From an uncultured Rhodospirillales bacterium (GTDB lineage Bacteria; Pseudomonadota; Alphaproteobacteria; Azospirillales; Azospirillaceae), in contig CAIOBP010000029.1 in assembly GCA_903856295.1 (NCBI GenBank), positions 1-33,891 of the forward strand: a stretch of DNA of 33,891 nt. The letters run 5' to 3'. The position numbers and the translations under genes are program-made. This document shows positions 24,722-33,891 of the stretch, piece by piece (the first letter of the stretch is position 1; every line of letters begins with the position of its first letter). Under the pieces are notes generated by a model, which saw only the letters and a list, made by a program, of their open reading frames with translations, ran no database searches and had not been told where the DNA came from.

Positions 24722-26520
24722 CGCGGTTCGCGCCGGAGACGGTGGCGCCAGCGCTCGATCAGCGGCCGCAACGGCCCGGGCCAGGGGGAGTCCGGTTGGT
24801 CCTCGCTGTGGATCAGCAGTCCGACCTCCTTGATTTCGTCGCCCAGGGTGTCGACCACGATCAATTCCACCGGCCCGACGCGCAGGCGGTCGCCGCGACC
24901 GGCCGAGGGGCCGATGCGCTCTTTCAGGTAGCCATTGACGGTCATGCCCGGAACCGGCGCCCGGATCGGAATATCGTAAGCCCGGGCCAACCCGTCGACC
25001 AGGGTGGCGCCGTCGACCATGAAGTCGCCATGGACCCGGTTGGCGAAGGCGGCGGGGGATTTGTGCCGGCGCGAGAACACCCGGTCCACCGCCAGGGCCA
25101 GTTCGGGCGGCGTCAGCACCAGCACGACGTCACCGGCGTTCAACCGCTCGAGTTCGGTGGTCGAAATCACCGTGCCGTCGCGAATCACCGAGACCAGCCG
25201 CGCCCGCTCGGGAATCTGCAAGCGCGCGAAGACATGGTCGGCGGCCCGGCTGTGGGGCTTGACGGTGTAGGCCACCAGATCCCGGTCGGTCTGGTGCAGC
25301 ATGTCGAACTCCAGCTTGTCGGCGGCTTCCGGGCTGGGGGCCAGCGCGACGCCGAGCCGGCGGGCCATCCAGGGCGCGGTCCAGCCCTGGAGCGCCAGCG
25401 ACACCAGCACCACCACGAAGGCGACATTGAAATAGATGTGCGACGAGTCGATGCCGGCCAGCGCCGGCACCAGGGCGAGGAAGATCGGCACCGCCCCCCG
25501 CAACCCGACCCAGGAGGCGAACAGCTGTTCGCGAACGCTGAAGCCGAACGGCAGCAGCGCCACCGCCACCGCCACCGGCCGGGCGACGAAGATCAGCACC
25601 GCCGCGATGCCGAGGGCGAGCCAGCCCTGATCGGCCAGCAGATGCGGGCTGACCAGCAGGCCGAGCAGCAGGAACATCACGATCTGGGCCAGCCACATCA
25701 GCCCGTCGAAGAAGCGGCAGGTCAGCGTCCGCGCCCGGACGCGCTGGTTGCCGTAGACCGCGCCGGCGACATAGATCGCGAGATAGCCGCTGCCCCCGAT
25801 CAGCGCCGTGCTGCTGAAGGTCAGCAGGCACAGCGCCAGGGCCAGAATCGGGTAAAGCCCGGCCGCCAGTTCCAGACGGTTGGTCAACTGGGCCAGGGTG
25901 GAGCCGCCGAGCCAGCCCATCAGCAACCCGATGCCCATCTGCAGCACGAACTCGCCGAGCACGCTCCAGTCGGCACCGGCGCCGCCGGCCTTGATCAGGG
26001 CGACGCAGGCCATGGTCAGAAAGATGCCCATCGGGTCGTTGCTGCCGGACTCGACCTCGAGGGTGGCGCGCAGGCGGTCGCGCAACGACACGCCGTGCCG
26101 GCCGAGCATCATGAACATCGCCGGAGCGTCGGTGGCGGCGACGATCGCCCCCATCAGAAAGGCTGGCAACGGCTTGAGGTGAAACAGCCAGTGGGCGCCG
26201 GCCGCGACGATGCCGGCGGTAATCAGGGTGCCGAGAGTGGCTAGGGACAGTGCCGGCGCCCAGGCCGCGCGCAAGGTCTGGTAAGGCGTGCGCAAGCCGC
26301 CATCGAAGAAGATGATGGCCAGCGCCGCGTTGCCGATCAGGAACGACAACTCGAAATTGTTGAACACGATGCCCCCCGGCCCATCCTCGCCGGCCAGCAT
26401 GCCGAGACCGAGGAAGGTCAGCAGCAGCGGCGCCCCCACCCGCGCCGAGAGCAGCCCGGCGATGATGCTGGCGAACAACAGCAATGATCCGATCAGCAAG
26501 CCGACCAGACCGCCGGTCAT
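24718..26520 (-). CDS. Potassium/proton antiporter, CvrA/NhaP2 type (CPA1 family)
   Basis: The 600-residue protein begins with a transporter domain of about 12 helices, with L-G-L-G-M-L-A-G-E-D-G-P-G-G and F-F-D-G-G-L-R-T near the start and A-T-D-A-P-A-M-F and S-G-S-N-D-P-M-G in the ion-binding helices. A cytoplasmic RCK-C domain follows (about 415-490, ending L-N-A-G-D-V-V-L-V-L) and a CorC/HlyC-like C-terminal domain. This order is typical of CvrA (NhaP2), which exchanges K+ or Na+ for protons and helps cell volume control. GGAGGAGGG stands before the ATG. It is a single gene. Confidence 0.9.
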   Translation of the reverse strand: MTGGLVGLLIGSLLLFASIIAGLLSARVGAPLLLTFLGLGMLAGEDGPGGIVFNNFELSFLIGNAALAIIFFDGGLRTPYQTLRAAWAPALSLATLGTLITAGIVAAGAHWLFHLKPLPAFLMGAIVAATDAPAMFMMLGRHGVSLRDRLRATLEVESGSNDPMGIFLTMACVALIKAGGAGADWSVLGEFVLQMGIGLLMGWLGGSTLAQLTNRLELAAGLYPILALALCLLTFSSTALIGGSGYLAIYVAGAVYGNQRVRARTLTCRFFDGLMWLAQIVMFLLLGLLVSPHLLADQGWLALGIAAVLIFVARPVAVAVALLPFGFSVREQLFASWVGLRGAVPIFLALVPALAGIDSSHIYFNVAFVVVLVSLALQGWTAPWMARRLGVALAPSPEAADKLEFDMLHQTDRDLVAYTVKPHSRAADHVFARLQIPERARLVSVIRDGTVISTTELERLNAGDVVLVLTPPELALAVDRVFSRRHKSPAAFANRVHGDFMVDGATLVDGLARAYDIPIRAPVPGMTVNGYLKERIGPSAGRGDRLRVGPVELIVVDTLGDEIKEVGLLIHSEDQPDSPWPGPLRPLIERWRHRLRREPR

Positions 26521-26716
26521 CGCGCGCCCTCCTCCGTTTGTCCGCCCTCAGTGTGACCACCTGCCCCGGCGCTTGGCAACCCTTTCCTGACAGCACGCCA
26601 TTCCTGATAGCGCTCCGGTCCCGAGGGTGCGTCATCGGTGCCGTCGGGCAAAGATAGACTTGCTCCCTTAAGGCAGGTTACACTGCCGGGAGCGGCGATA
26701 GGCGGCGGGAGGAGGG

Positions 26717-28276
26717 ATGACCTTCGAAACGGCACTTGGCGGCGAAGGGCTTGCTCCCGTCATCCGACAGCGGGGCATTGGCCTACGGCTGATCGGATAC
26801 ATCCTGCTGTTCAGCTCGTGCGTCACCCTGTGCTTCACCGTGTTTCAGCTCTATTGGGACTATCGCCGCGATGTCGGCGCCATCGAGCGCCGCCTCGACG
26901 ATGTCCAAACCAGCACCGCCGCCAGCTTGGCCCGCAGCCTGTGGCAGACGGACATCGGTCAGGTTCGCCTGCAAGTCGAGGGCATCATGCGCCTGCCCGA
27001 CATTCAGGCGGTGACGGTGCGGCTGGACGGCGCGCGCCCGGCCGGGGGAAACGCCACGGTCGTGACGGCGGGGCGGCACCGGACCGAGGCGCCGATTGTC
27101 CGCCAATATCCGGTGATCCATCATGTTCAGGGCCGCGACCTGAAGCTGGGCACGGTCACCGTCGAGGCGACGCTGGACGAGGTCTATCAGCACCTGTGGG
27201 ACGAGGGGCTGATCATTCTGGTCAGTCAAGGCATCAAGACCTTTCTGGTCGCGCTGTTCACCCTCTTCATCGTGCACAAGCTGGTGACCCGGCATTTGGC
27301 GCTGATCGCCCGGTTCGTCGGCCGCTTCGACATCCGGCGCTCCCTGGTGCCGCGACTGGCGCTTGAGCGTCCGCGCCACCCGCCCGGTCACGAGGACGAA
27401 CTGGATCTGGTGGCCTGCGCCTTCAACGGCCTCGCGGGCGATCTCGAAACCACCTATCGCGAGTTGCAGGCGGTCAATTCCGAACTGGCCGCCGACAACC
27501 ACGCCCGCCGGCTGGCCGAGCAGGAAGTGCAGCACCTCAACGCCCAACTGGAACAAAGGGTGCGTCAGCGCACCCGCGAGCTGGAGGCGGCCAACCAGGA
27601 ACTCGGCGCCTTCGCCTATTCGGTGTCTCACGATCTCCGGGCGCCGTTGCGCCGGATCGAGGGCTTCAGCCGGATTCTCGAGGAGGATTTCGGCGGGCGG
27701 CTGGACGGGGATGGCCTGCACCAGCTCGAGCGTCTCCGCGCCGGGGTCGGGGAGATGACGGAAATGATCGGCAGCTTTCTCCGGCTGTCGCGCTGCTCCA
27801 GCCTGGAGCTGACCCTGGAGCCGGTCGATCTCACGGCGCTGGCCGAAGAGGTCGTGGCCCGTTTGCACGAAAAAGACCCGGGCCGCGCGGTCACGATCGA
27901 GATTCAGCGGGGCCTCGCCGCGCGCGCCGACCGCCGCCTGATCCGGCTGGTGCTGGAAAATCTGCTCGACAACGCCTGGAAATACACCCGCGCCGCCGCC
28001 GCCCCGGCGATCGCGTTCGGCCGGTCGGAAAACGGACCGGGCCGGAGCCCGGTCTTCTTCGTCCGCGACAATGGCGCCGGCTTCGATATGGCGCTGGCCG
28101 GACGGTTGTTTTCACCTTTCCAGCGCCTACATGCTTCCGAGGACTACGAAGGGTCCGGAATCGGGCTGGCCACCGTGCAGCGCATCGTCGCCCGCCATGG
28201 CGGTTCCATCCGGGCGGCGGCGCAGGTCGGCGGTGGCGCCACCTTCTTCTTCAGCCTTGAGACAGGGGGCGTTTAA
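26717..28276 (+). CDS. Membrane sensor histidine kinase paired with a GGDEF-EAL regulator
   Basis: The 519-residue protein has a helix at about 25-45, a periplasmic domain of about 125 residues, a second helix at about 172-190, a HAMP-like or coiled linker (to about 295), the phospho-acceptor His305 in S-V-S-H-D-L-R-A-P-L-R, and an ATPase domain with N-L-L-D-N-A-W-K-Y, D-N-G-A-G-F-D and G-S-G-I-G-L. The S-H-D-L-R-A-P-L form resembles phytochrome-type kinases, but there is no chromophore domain. GGAGGAGG stands before the ATG. The gene ends 3 nt before a response regulator gene, which is its likely target. Confidence 0.9.
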   Translation: MTFETALGGEGLAPVIRQRGIGLRLIGYILLFSSCVTLCFTVFQLYWDYRRDVGAIERRLDDVQTSTAASLARSLWQTDIGQVRLQVEGIMRLPDIQAVTVRLDGARPAGGNATVVTAGRHRTEAPIVRQYPVIHHVQGRDLKLGTVTVEATLDEVYQHLWDEGLIILVSQGIKTFLVALFTLFIVHKLVTRHLALIARFVGRFDIRRSLVPRLALERPRHPPGHEDELDLVACAFNGLAGDLETTYRELQAVNSELAADNHARRLAEQEVQHLNAQLEQRVRQRTRELEAANQELGAFAYSVSHDLRAPLRRIEGFSRILEEDFGGRLDGDGLHQLERLRAGVGEMTEMIGSFLRLSRCSSLELTLEPVDLTALAEEVVARLHEKDPGRAVTIEIQRGLAARADRRLIRLVLENLLDNAWKYTRAAAAPAIAFGRSENGPGRSPVFFVRDNGAGFDMALAGRLFSPFQRLHASEDYEGSGIGLATVQRIVARHGGSIRAAAQVGGGATFFFSLETGGV

Positions 28277-28279
28277 GGT

Positions 28280-30355
28280 ATGGGCAAACCGCTGCGCGTT
28301 CTGCTGGTCGAGGATTCCAAAGACGATGCGGAGCTGTTGTTGCGGGCGCTGGCCCGCGACGGCTACGAGCCGGTGTGCAGCCGGGTGGAAACCGCGCCGG
28401 CGATGCGCTCGGCGCTGGCCGACGGCGAGTGGGATGTGGTGCTGAGCGACTACCACATGCCGCGCTTCAGCGCCGATCTGGCCTTGGAGATTCTCCGGGA
28501 GTCGGGGCGGGACCTGCCGTTCATCATTCTCTCGGGCGTGGTCCGGGCCGAGGATGTCGTGCTGCTGCTCAAGAGCGGCGCCCACGATTTCCTCAACAAG
28601 GACTCCCTGGCCCGGTTGGTGCCGGCGATCGAACGGGAAATGCGGGAGGCCGACACCCGCCGCCGCCGCCGCAGCGCCGAGCACTTGGTGCGGCTGCTGT
28701 CGGTGGCGGTGGAGCAAAGCCCGGTCTCGGTCGCGGTCACCGACCGGGAGGGCCGGATCAGCTACGTCAATCCCAAATTCGAGCAGGTCTCGGGCTACAG
28801 CCTCGCGGAAATCGAGGGCAAGCTCTTCACCTTCCTCGCCTCCGAGCAGGTCGGCGAACAGATGCTGCGCACCCTGTGGAGCACCATCGAATCCGGCCGG
28901 GAATGGCGGGGCGAGTTCTGCAACCGGCGCAAGGACGGGCAGATCTTCTGGGAATACGCCACCGTCGCCCCGCTCAAGGATCAGGCCGGCGCACTCAGCC
29001 ACTTCGTGGTGGTCAAGGAAGACATCACCACCCGCCGGGCCTATGAGGAAAAACTGCTGCGGCAGGCCAATTACGACGAAGTGACCACGCTGCCCAACCG
29101 CTTGCTGATGCTCGACCGCTTGCAGCAGAGCATCGTGCTGGCCCACCGCTACGCCCGCCAGACCGCGGTGCTGCATGTCGATCTCGACCGCTTCAAGACG
29201 GTCAACGACATTTTCGGCCACGGCGCCGGCGACGAACTGTTGCGGGTCGCCGCGGAACGCCTGACCGGCAGCGTCCACGAGGCCGACACCGTGGCCCGGG
29301 TCGGCGGCGATGAATTCGTGATCATCCTGCCCGGGGTGAGTTCGGGGCGCGCCGCCGAAAAGGTCGCCCACCGGGTGCTCGAAGCCTTCGGCAAACCGTT
29401 TCAGATTCACGACCAGGAGATGTTCGTCACCGCCAGCCTGGGCATCACCCTGGCGCCGACCGATGGCGACAATCCGCAGGTGCTGCTGCGCAACGCCGAT
29501 CTGGCCATGGGGCAGGCCAAGGAGCACGGGCGCAACCAGTTCCGTTTTTTCACCAGCGGCATCAATCAGCGGGTGCAGGAGCGCCTGCAAATCGAAACCG
29601 CCCTGCGCGGCGCCCTCGGCCGGGGCGAGTTGCTGATTCATTACCAGCCGATCGTCGCCCTCGACAGCGGCCGGGTCAAGGCGATCGAGGCGCTGCTGCG
29701 CTGGCAGCGCGCCGATGGCGAGTTGCTGCCGCCCGCCCAATTCATCCCGATCGCCGAGGACACCGGGCTGATCGTGCCGATCGGCGAGTGGGTGCTGGCC
29801 TCGGTCTGCGCCGAACTGCGCCGGCTCGACGCCTTTGGCGACCACGCGCTGCGGGTGGCGGTGAACGTCTCGCCGCGGCAGATGCGCACGGGGGACTTCG
29901 TCACCGTGGTCGAGCGGGTGCTGACCGAAACCGGGCTCGACCCCGCCCGCCTCGAGCTGGAACTGACCGAGAGCATTCTGATGGACGCCAGTTCCGACAG
30001 CGTCCACACCTTCCAGCGGCTGAACGATCTCGGGGTCCGGCTGTCGATCGACGATTTCGGCACCGGCTATTCCTCCCTCAGCTATCTTCAGCGCTACCCC
30101 TTCGACACGCTGAAGATCGACCGCTCCTTCATCTGCGAGGTCGAGAGCAACGCCCACTCGACCCGGTTGGTCGAGACCATCATCGCCATGGCTCACGGAC
30201 TCGAGCTGGAGGTGATCGCCGAGGGGGTCGAAACCGTGGCCCAGATGAACATGATCCGCGATCGCGACTGCGATCTCGCCCAGGGCTATCACATCAGCCG
30301 GCCGGTATCGTCCGAGCGGCTGGAGGCCTATCTCCTCGAGAAGTCTGGTGAGTGA
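28280..30355 (+). CDS. Response regulator with REC-PAS-GGDEF-EAL domains (c-di-GMP turnover)
   Basis: The 691-residue protein has a receiver domain with Asp57 and Lys107, a PAS domain at about 125-250, a diguanylate cyclase domain with intact GGDEF at 342-346, and a phosphodiesterase domain with EAL at 470-472 plus the N-V-S, E-L-T-E-S, D-D-F-G-T-G-Y-S-S, K-I-D, E-G-V-E-T and Q-G-Y motifs of active EAL enzymes. The RxxD inhibitory site reads H-E-A-D (333-336), so product inhibition of the cyclase may be weak. The sequence predicts both activities; which dominates cannot be told. It forms an operon with the kinase ahead of it. Confidence 0.93.
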   Translation: MGKPLRVLLVEDSKDDAELLLRALARDGYEPVCSRVETAPAMRSALADGEWDVVLSDYHMPRFSADLALEILRESGRDLPFIILSGVVRAEDVVLLLKSGAHDFLNKDSLARLVPAIEREMREADTRRRRRSAEHLVRLLSVAVEQSPVSVAVTDREGRISYVNPKFEQVSGYSLAEIEGKLFTFLASEQVGEQMLRTLWSTIESGREWRGEFCNRRKDGQIFWEYATVAPLKDQAGALSHFVVVKEDITTRRAYEEKLLRQANYDEVTTLPNRLLMLDRLQQSIVLAHRYARQTAVLHVDLDRFKTVNDIFGHGAGDELLRVAAERLTGSVHEADTVARVGGDEFVIILPGVSSGRAAEKVAHRVLEAFGKPFQIHDQEMFVTASLGITLAPTDGDNPQVLLRNADLAMGQAKEHGRNQFRFFTSGINQRVQERLQIETALRGALGRGELLIHYQPIVALDSGRVKAIEALLRWQRADGELLPPAQFIPIAEDTGLIVPIGEWVLASVCAELRRLDAFGDHALRVAVNVSPRQMRTGDFVTVVERVLTETGLDPARLELELTESILMDASSDSVHTFQRLNDLGVRLSIDDFGTGYSSLSYLQRYPFDTLKIDRSFICEVESNAHSTRLVETIIAMAHGLELEVIAEGVETVAQMNMIRDRDCDLAQGYHISRPVSSERLEAYLLEKSGE

Positions 30356-30372
30356 TCCCGGCGTTATGCGGC

Positions 30373-30403
30373 TTGTGCTGTCCGGGTACCGGCGTGTTAT
30401 AAG
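30373..30403 (+). promoter_or_regulatory. Possible promoter of bamD
   Basis: An extended -10 of TG-T-TATAAG (hexamer 30398-30403) with TTGTGC at 30373-30378, 19 bp upstream. Transcription would start near 30410, after the upstream in-frame starts of bamD and before the ATG at 30441, which supports that start. Confidence 0.45.
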
Positions 30404-30440
30404 GGGGCCGGCCCGCCCCTTTTTCCTGATCCGGACTGCC

Positions 30441-31328
30441 ATGCCCACTTGTTCGCGCCGCATGTTGAGGTTTTCGGCTTGCCGCCGTTCCGTGGCCTTG
30501 GCGCTGGTGGTGGCGCCGCTGCTGGCGTTCGGACTCGCGGGATGCTCTTCGACCGATGAAGAGGCCTATGTCGAGCGGCCGCCCGAACTGATTTATGAAG
30601 AAGCCGGCAAGGCGCTGGAGGAAAAGGAGTATAAGAAGGCCGCCCAGCTGTTCGACGAGGTCGAGCGGCAGCACCCTTACTCCCAGTGGGCCGCCCGCGC
30701 CCAGGTCATGGCCGCCTACGCCCATTATCAGGGGCTCAAATTCGACGACGCGATTCTGGCCCTCGACCGCTACATCCAGCTGCATCCGGGCGGCGATCAG
30801 GCGCCCTACGCGTTTTATCTCAAGGGGCTGTGCTACTACGAGCAAATCTCCGACGTCGGCCGCGACCAGAAGATCACCAATCTGGCGCTCGCGTCGCTGA
30901 AGGAAGTGACGCGCCGCTTCCCCGAAAGTCCCTATGCCCGCGACGCCAAGATCAAGATCGATCTCACCGTGGATCACTTGGCCGGCAAGGAAATGGAAGT
31001 CGGGCGCTTTTATCAGCGCCAGCAGAATTACATGGCCGCGATCAGCCGCTTCCGCAAGGTGATCGACGAATACCAGACCACCAGCCACACCGCCGAGGCG
31101 CTGCACCGGCTGGTCGAGACCTATCTCGCGCTCGGCCTGATCAACGAGGCCCAGCAGTCGGCGGCGGTGCTCGGCAACAATTTTCCCGGCAGCCCGTGGT
31201 ACCAGGATAGCTACGGCCTGCTGACCGATGCCGGCGTCCGGCCGGTGAAGACCGAGGCGCAAGCCGCCGGCGAGGAGCCGGATGGCGGCAGCACGGTCTT
31301 CGGCCGGCTCTGGCACTCGGTGTTCTGA
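30441..31328 (+). CDS. bamD: Outer membrane assembly lipoprotein BamD (ComL)
   Basis: BamD is the essential lipoprotein of the BAM complex that folds outer membrane proteins with BamA. The 295-residue protein has a signal peptide with lipobox L-A-G-C (lipidated Cys35), then five tetratricopeptide-like repeats, including Y-E-E-A-G-K-A-L, F-D-E-V-E-R-Q-H-P-Y-S and Y-L-K-G-L-C-Y-Y, and the F-P-x-S-P-Y-A segment. The frame is open to 30348 (93 nt earlier), but that start would lie before the probable promoter. The gene precedes recN by 24 bp. Confidence 0.93.
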   Translation: MPTCSRRMLRFSACRRSVALALVVAPLLAFGLAGCSSTDEEAYVERPPELIYEEAGKALEEKEYKKAAQLFDEVERQHPYSQWAARAQVMAAYAHYQGLKFDDAILALDRYIQLHPGGDQAPYAFYLKGLCYYEQISDVGRDQKITNLALASLKEVTRRFPESPYARDAKIKIDLTVDHLAGKEMEVGRFYQRQQNYMAAISRFRKVIDEYQTTSHTAEALHRLVETYLALGLINEAQQSAAVLGNNFPGSPWYQDSYGLLTDAGVRPVKTEAQAAGEEPDGGSTVFGRLWHSVF

Positions 31329-31352
31329 GCCGAACCGGGGCGGCGTCCGCAC

Positions 31353-33014
31353 ATGCTCGTCTCCCTGATCATCCGCGATGTCGTGCTGATCGAGCGCCTG
31401 ACCTTGGCCTTCCGGCCCGGATTGGGAGTTCTGACCGGCGAGACCGGCGCCGGCAAATCGATTCTGCTCGACGCGCTCGGGTTGGCGCTGGGCGCGCGCG
31501 GCGACAGCGGCCTAGTGCGGCGCGGCTGCGATCAGGCGGCGGTGACCGCCGAGTTTCAGCTGGCCGATAGCCATCCGGTGTTCGGACTGCTGCGCGAACA
31601 GGGGCTGGATAGCGCCGACACCCTGACCCTGCGCCGGGTGATCGGCGCCGATGGCCGCTCCCGCGCCTTCGTCAACGATCAGCCGATCGGGGTGACGCTG
31701 CTGCGCCGTCTCGGCGAGGAGCTGGTCGAGGTCCACGGCCAGTTCGACACGCACGGCCTGCTGGATCCCCGCACCCATGGCGGCGTGCTCGACGCCTATG
31801 GCGGGCTGGAAACCGCCGCCGCCCAGGTCGGAGCGGCATGGCGGGCATGGCGGCAGATCGAACAGGCGCGCGCCCAGGCCGCGACCGATGCCGGCCGCGC
31901 CCGTGCCGAGGAGGAGTGGCTGCGCCATGCCGTGGCCGAACTCGACCAACTGGCCCCCCAGCCCGGCGAGGAATCGGCGCTGGCCGAGACCCGCGCCGTG
32001 CTGATGCACCGGGAAAAGCTGATGGAGGCGATCAACGCCGCCTATGCCGATCTCGGCGGCGAGCGCGGCGCCGAACGGGCGGTGGCCGCCGCCCTGCGTC
32101 AACTGTCCCGCGCCGCCGACCGGGCCGGCGGCCGGCTCGATGGCGTGATCGCGGCGCTCGACCGCGCCGGGGCCGAGCTGTCGGAGGGAGTGTCGCTGCT
32201 GCGCGCGGTGTCCAGCGACCTGGAAATCGATGGCGGCAATCTCGAGACCACCGAGGAGCGCCTGTTCGCGCTGCGCGCCGCCGGGCGCAAGCATTCGGTC
32301 GAGGTCGACCGCTTGGCGGCATTGCGCGAGGAGCTGGCCCAGCGGCTGGCGCTGATCGAGGATCAGGGCGACACCCTGACCCGCCTCGCCCGTGAATCCG
32401 CACTGGCTCGCACCGGCTATCTTGAGACGGCGAAGGCCCTCGGCGCCCGGCGCCGGGAAGCGGCCGGGAGGCTGGACGCGGCGGTGGCCCGCGAACTGCC
32501 GCCCCTGAAACTGGACCGCGCCCGCTTCGTCACCAATCTCGAGCAGGTGGCCGAGGGCGACTGGGGCGCCGCCGGCATCGATCGCGTGAGTTTTCTGATC
32601 GCCACCAATCCCGGGGCGCCGCCGGGACCGCTCAACAAGATCGCCTCGGGCGGCGAGCTGGCGCGCTTCATGCTCGCGCTCAAGGTCGTGCTGGCCCGCA
32701 CCGGCAGCGTGCCGAGCCTGATTTTCGACGAAGTCGACGCCGGCATCGGCGGCGCGGTGGCGGCGGCGGTCGGCGAGCGGCTGGAACGGCTGGGGCGCGA
32801 GGTTCAGGTGCTGGTGGTCACCCACAGCCCCCAGGTCGCGGCCCGGGGCGACACCCACTTCCAGGTGCGCAAGCGCCTCAAGGGCGAGGCCGTAGCCACC
32901 GATGTGGTCGAACTCGACGGCGGCGAACGGTGCGAGGAAATCGCCCGCATGCTCTCAGGAGCCCACATCACCCCGGAAGCACGGGCGGCGGCGGCGGCGC
33001 TGATCAAGAAATAG
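31353..33014 (+). CDS. recN: DNA repair ATPase RecN
   Basis: RecN is an SMC-like ATPase acting in recombinational repair of double-strand breaks. The 553-residue protein has Walker A GETGAGKS at 29-36, a central coiled-coil region, the ABC signature in [14 protein letters not shown], and Walker [14 protein letters not shown] near the C-terminus. Length and order are normal. The pairing with bamD is common in alphaproteobacteria. Its last 11 nt overlap the end of the convergent queC. I saw no LexA box in the 24-bp gap before it. Confidence 0.95.
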   Translation: MLVSLIIRDVVLIERLTLAFRPGLGVLTGETGAGKSILLDALGLALGARGDSGLVRRGCDQAAVTAEFQLADSHPVFGLLREQGLDSADTLTLRRVIGADGRSRAFVNDQPIGVTLLRRLGEELVEVHGQFDTHGLLDPRTHGGVLDAYGGLETAAAQVGAAWRAWRQIEQARAQAATDAGRARAEEEWLRHAVAELDQLAPQPGEESALAETRAVLMHREKLMEAINAAYADLGGERGAERAVAAALRQLSRAADRAGGRLDGVIAALDRAGAELSEGVSLLRAVSSDLEIDGGNLETTEERLFALRAAGRKHSVEVDRLAALREELAQRLALIEDQGDTLTRLARESALARTGYLETAKALGARRREAAGRLDAAVARELPPLKLDRARFVTNLEQVAEGDWGAAGIDRVSFLIATNPGAPPGPLNKIASGGELARFMLALKVVLARTGSVPSLIFDEVDAGIGGAVAAAVGERLERLGREVQVLVVTHSPQVAARGDTHFQVRKRLKGEAVATDVVELDGGERCEEIARMLSGAHITPEARAAAAALIKK

Positions 33015-33648
33015 ACGTACGCCTGTACGTGTGCCAGCCGGACATGCGGAGCGTACAGGCGGGGCAGGCGCCGCAGCCATAGCCCCAATCGTGGAGTTCC
33101 GAGCGGTCGCCCTGGTAGCAGCTGTGGGTTTCGACGCGGATCAGCTCGACCAGCGCCGAGCCGCCCAGGGTTTCGGCGAGGCGCCAGCTCGCCGCCTTGT
33201 CCAGCCACATCAGCGGCGTCTCGATGGCGAAGCGGCGGTCCATGCCAAGATTGAGCGCCAGTTGCATCGCCTTGACGGTGTCGTCGCGGCAGTCGGGATA
33301 GCCGGAGTAATCGGTCTCGCACATGCCGCCGATCAGCCGTCCGAGTCCGCGCTGATAGGCCAGAATCGCTGCGAAGGTCAGGAACACCAGATTGCGGCCG
33401 GGCACGAAGGTGGTCGGCAATTCCCCGGCCGGCGTCTCGATCTCGGTGTCGCGGGTCAGGGCCGACGGGCTGACGGCGTGGAGCGCCGCGAGGTCGCAGA
33501 CGTGATCCACGCCCAGCCGCCGCGTCCAGTCCGACCGCAGCCCGGCCATCCGCTCAAGCACCCGCAGCCGGCAGGCCATCTCGACGGCATGGCGCTGGCC
33601 ATACTCGAAGCCCACGGTTTCCACATGCTCGAAGCGCTCCAGCGCCCA
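33004..33648 (-). pseudogene. queC: 7-cyano-7-deazaguanine synthase QueC, N-terminus lost
   Basis: QueC makes preQ0, a queuosine precursor, using ATP. The remaining 214 residues start at the [20 protein letters not shown] segment and run to the end, including the zinc site C-G-A-C-P-A-C with an earlier cysteine in [10 protein letters not shown]. The expected first 20 or so residues, including the ATP-binding SGGxDS PP-loop, are missing. Upstream of about 33648 the DNA is part of an IS630-type transposase on the other strand. The open frame continues across the junction, but the added residues are unrelated. The enzyme should be inactive unless another copy exists. Confidence 0.85.
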
Positions 33649-33649
33649 G

Positions 33650-33891
33650 CCGTGCGCCAACACCGCCAGCATGAACCGCCATCTGGAGGAGATCGCGCTC
33701 CGCATCACGCCCGGCGCCCACGCGATCATCCTACTAGATGGCGCCGGCTGGCACATCGCCAAGGACCTAAAAATTCCTGAGAACATAACCCTGTTCCCAA
33801 TCCCGCCATACTCCCCGGAACTGAACCCGGTCGAAAATATATGGCAATATCTGCGCCAGAACAAATTAGCAATACAGGTCTGGGACGATTA
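33650..33891 (+). pseudogene. IS630-family transposase fragment, cut at both ends
   Basis: The frame reads [16 protein letters not shown] and continues to the window edge. It includes the catalytic aspartate in L-L-D-G-A-G-W-H and the catalytic glutamate in N-P-V-E-N-I-W, the DDE core of IS630-family transposases. The first half of the gene is missing at the queC junction, with no terminal repeat there, so this is not a simple insertion. The fragment is richer in AT-ending codons (ATA, CTA, AAA) than its neighbours, as expected of foreign DNA. Confidence 0.85.

Noticed and set aside
28127-30463. 778-residue minus-strand open frame
   Set aside because: Antisense to the GGDEF-EAL gene, whose domains are all intact on the plus strand.

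Overview
The window is about 34 kb of GC-rich DNA with dense, short-spaced operons. Gene content points to an alphaproteobacterium, most likely of the Rhodospirillales: a cbb3 oxidase locus with an Fnr-type site, a DctA/DctBD C4-dicarboxylate system with a sigma-54 promoter, and several PAS/GGDEF/EAL signalling proteins. The family assignment is inference from protein style and composition, not from a marker gene. Both ends of the window lie inside transposase fragments (ISL3-type at the left, IS630-type at the right), so it looks like a segment bounded by mobile elements.

Layout. 1-135: the tail of an ISL3-type element. 172-663: a STAS-domain protein followed by a hairpin terminator. 713-9504 (minus strand): the complete cbb3 cytochrome oxidase locus in the order ccoGHIS, a small secreted cysteine protein, then ccoNOQP. 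The assembly genes lie upstream of the structural genes, and the two blocks are separated by an AT-rich stretch that holds an Fnr-type site and a tRNA-3'-end-like sequence. 9722-11167: a small two-helix membrane protein, a TauE/SafE-like membrane protein and a DUF6232-like protein. 11215-16046: dctA with its terminator, and divergently dctB-dctD. The intergenic region carries a good -24/-12 promoter and a dyad that fits a DctD site. 16195-17170: a small coiled-coil protein and a DUF2076 protein.

17207-21585: a methionine sulfoxide repair island. A Tat-exported MsrB, a DipZ-type transmembrane thiol reductase, a 63-residue protein and a Sec-exported MsrA lie on one strand, with a divergent LysR regulator. 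I infer that DipZ carries reducing power across the membrane to the two periplasmic reductases. 21779-22287: two small proteins, the second FlaG-like. The first shares its N- and C-terminal pattern with the 63-residue protein of the Msr island. 22396-30355: a DUF190 protein, a PAS histidine kinase, a CvrA/NhaP2-type antiporter, and a histidine kinase followed 3 nt later by a REC-PAS-GGDEF-EAL protein. 30441-33014: bamD and recN. 33004-33648: queC, which has lost its N-terminal ATP-binding PP-loop where an IS630-type transposase fragment abuts it.

The themes are microaerobic respiration, C4-dicarboxylate uptake, envelope redox repair and c-di-GMP signalling. I see no CRISPR array, prophage or complete RNA gene. 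The least conventional items are the periplasmic Msr/DipZ island with its small-protein partner, the decapitated queC, the rearranged cco locus with its att-like scar, and a 12-residue tandem duplication in the DctB sensor domain.
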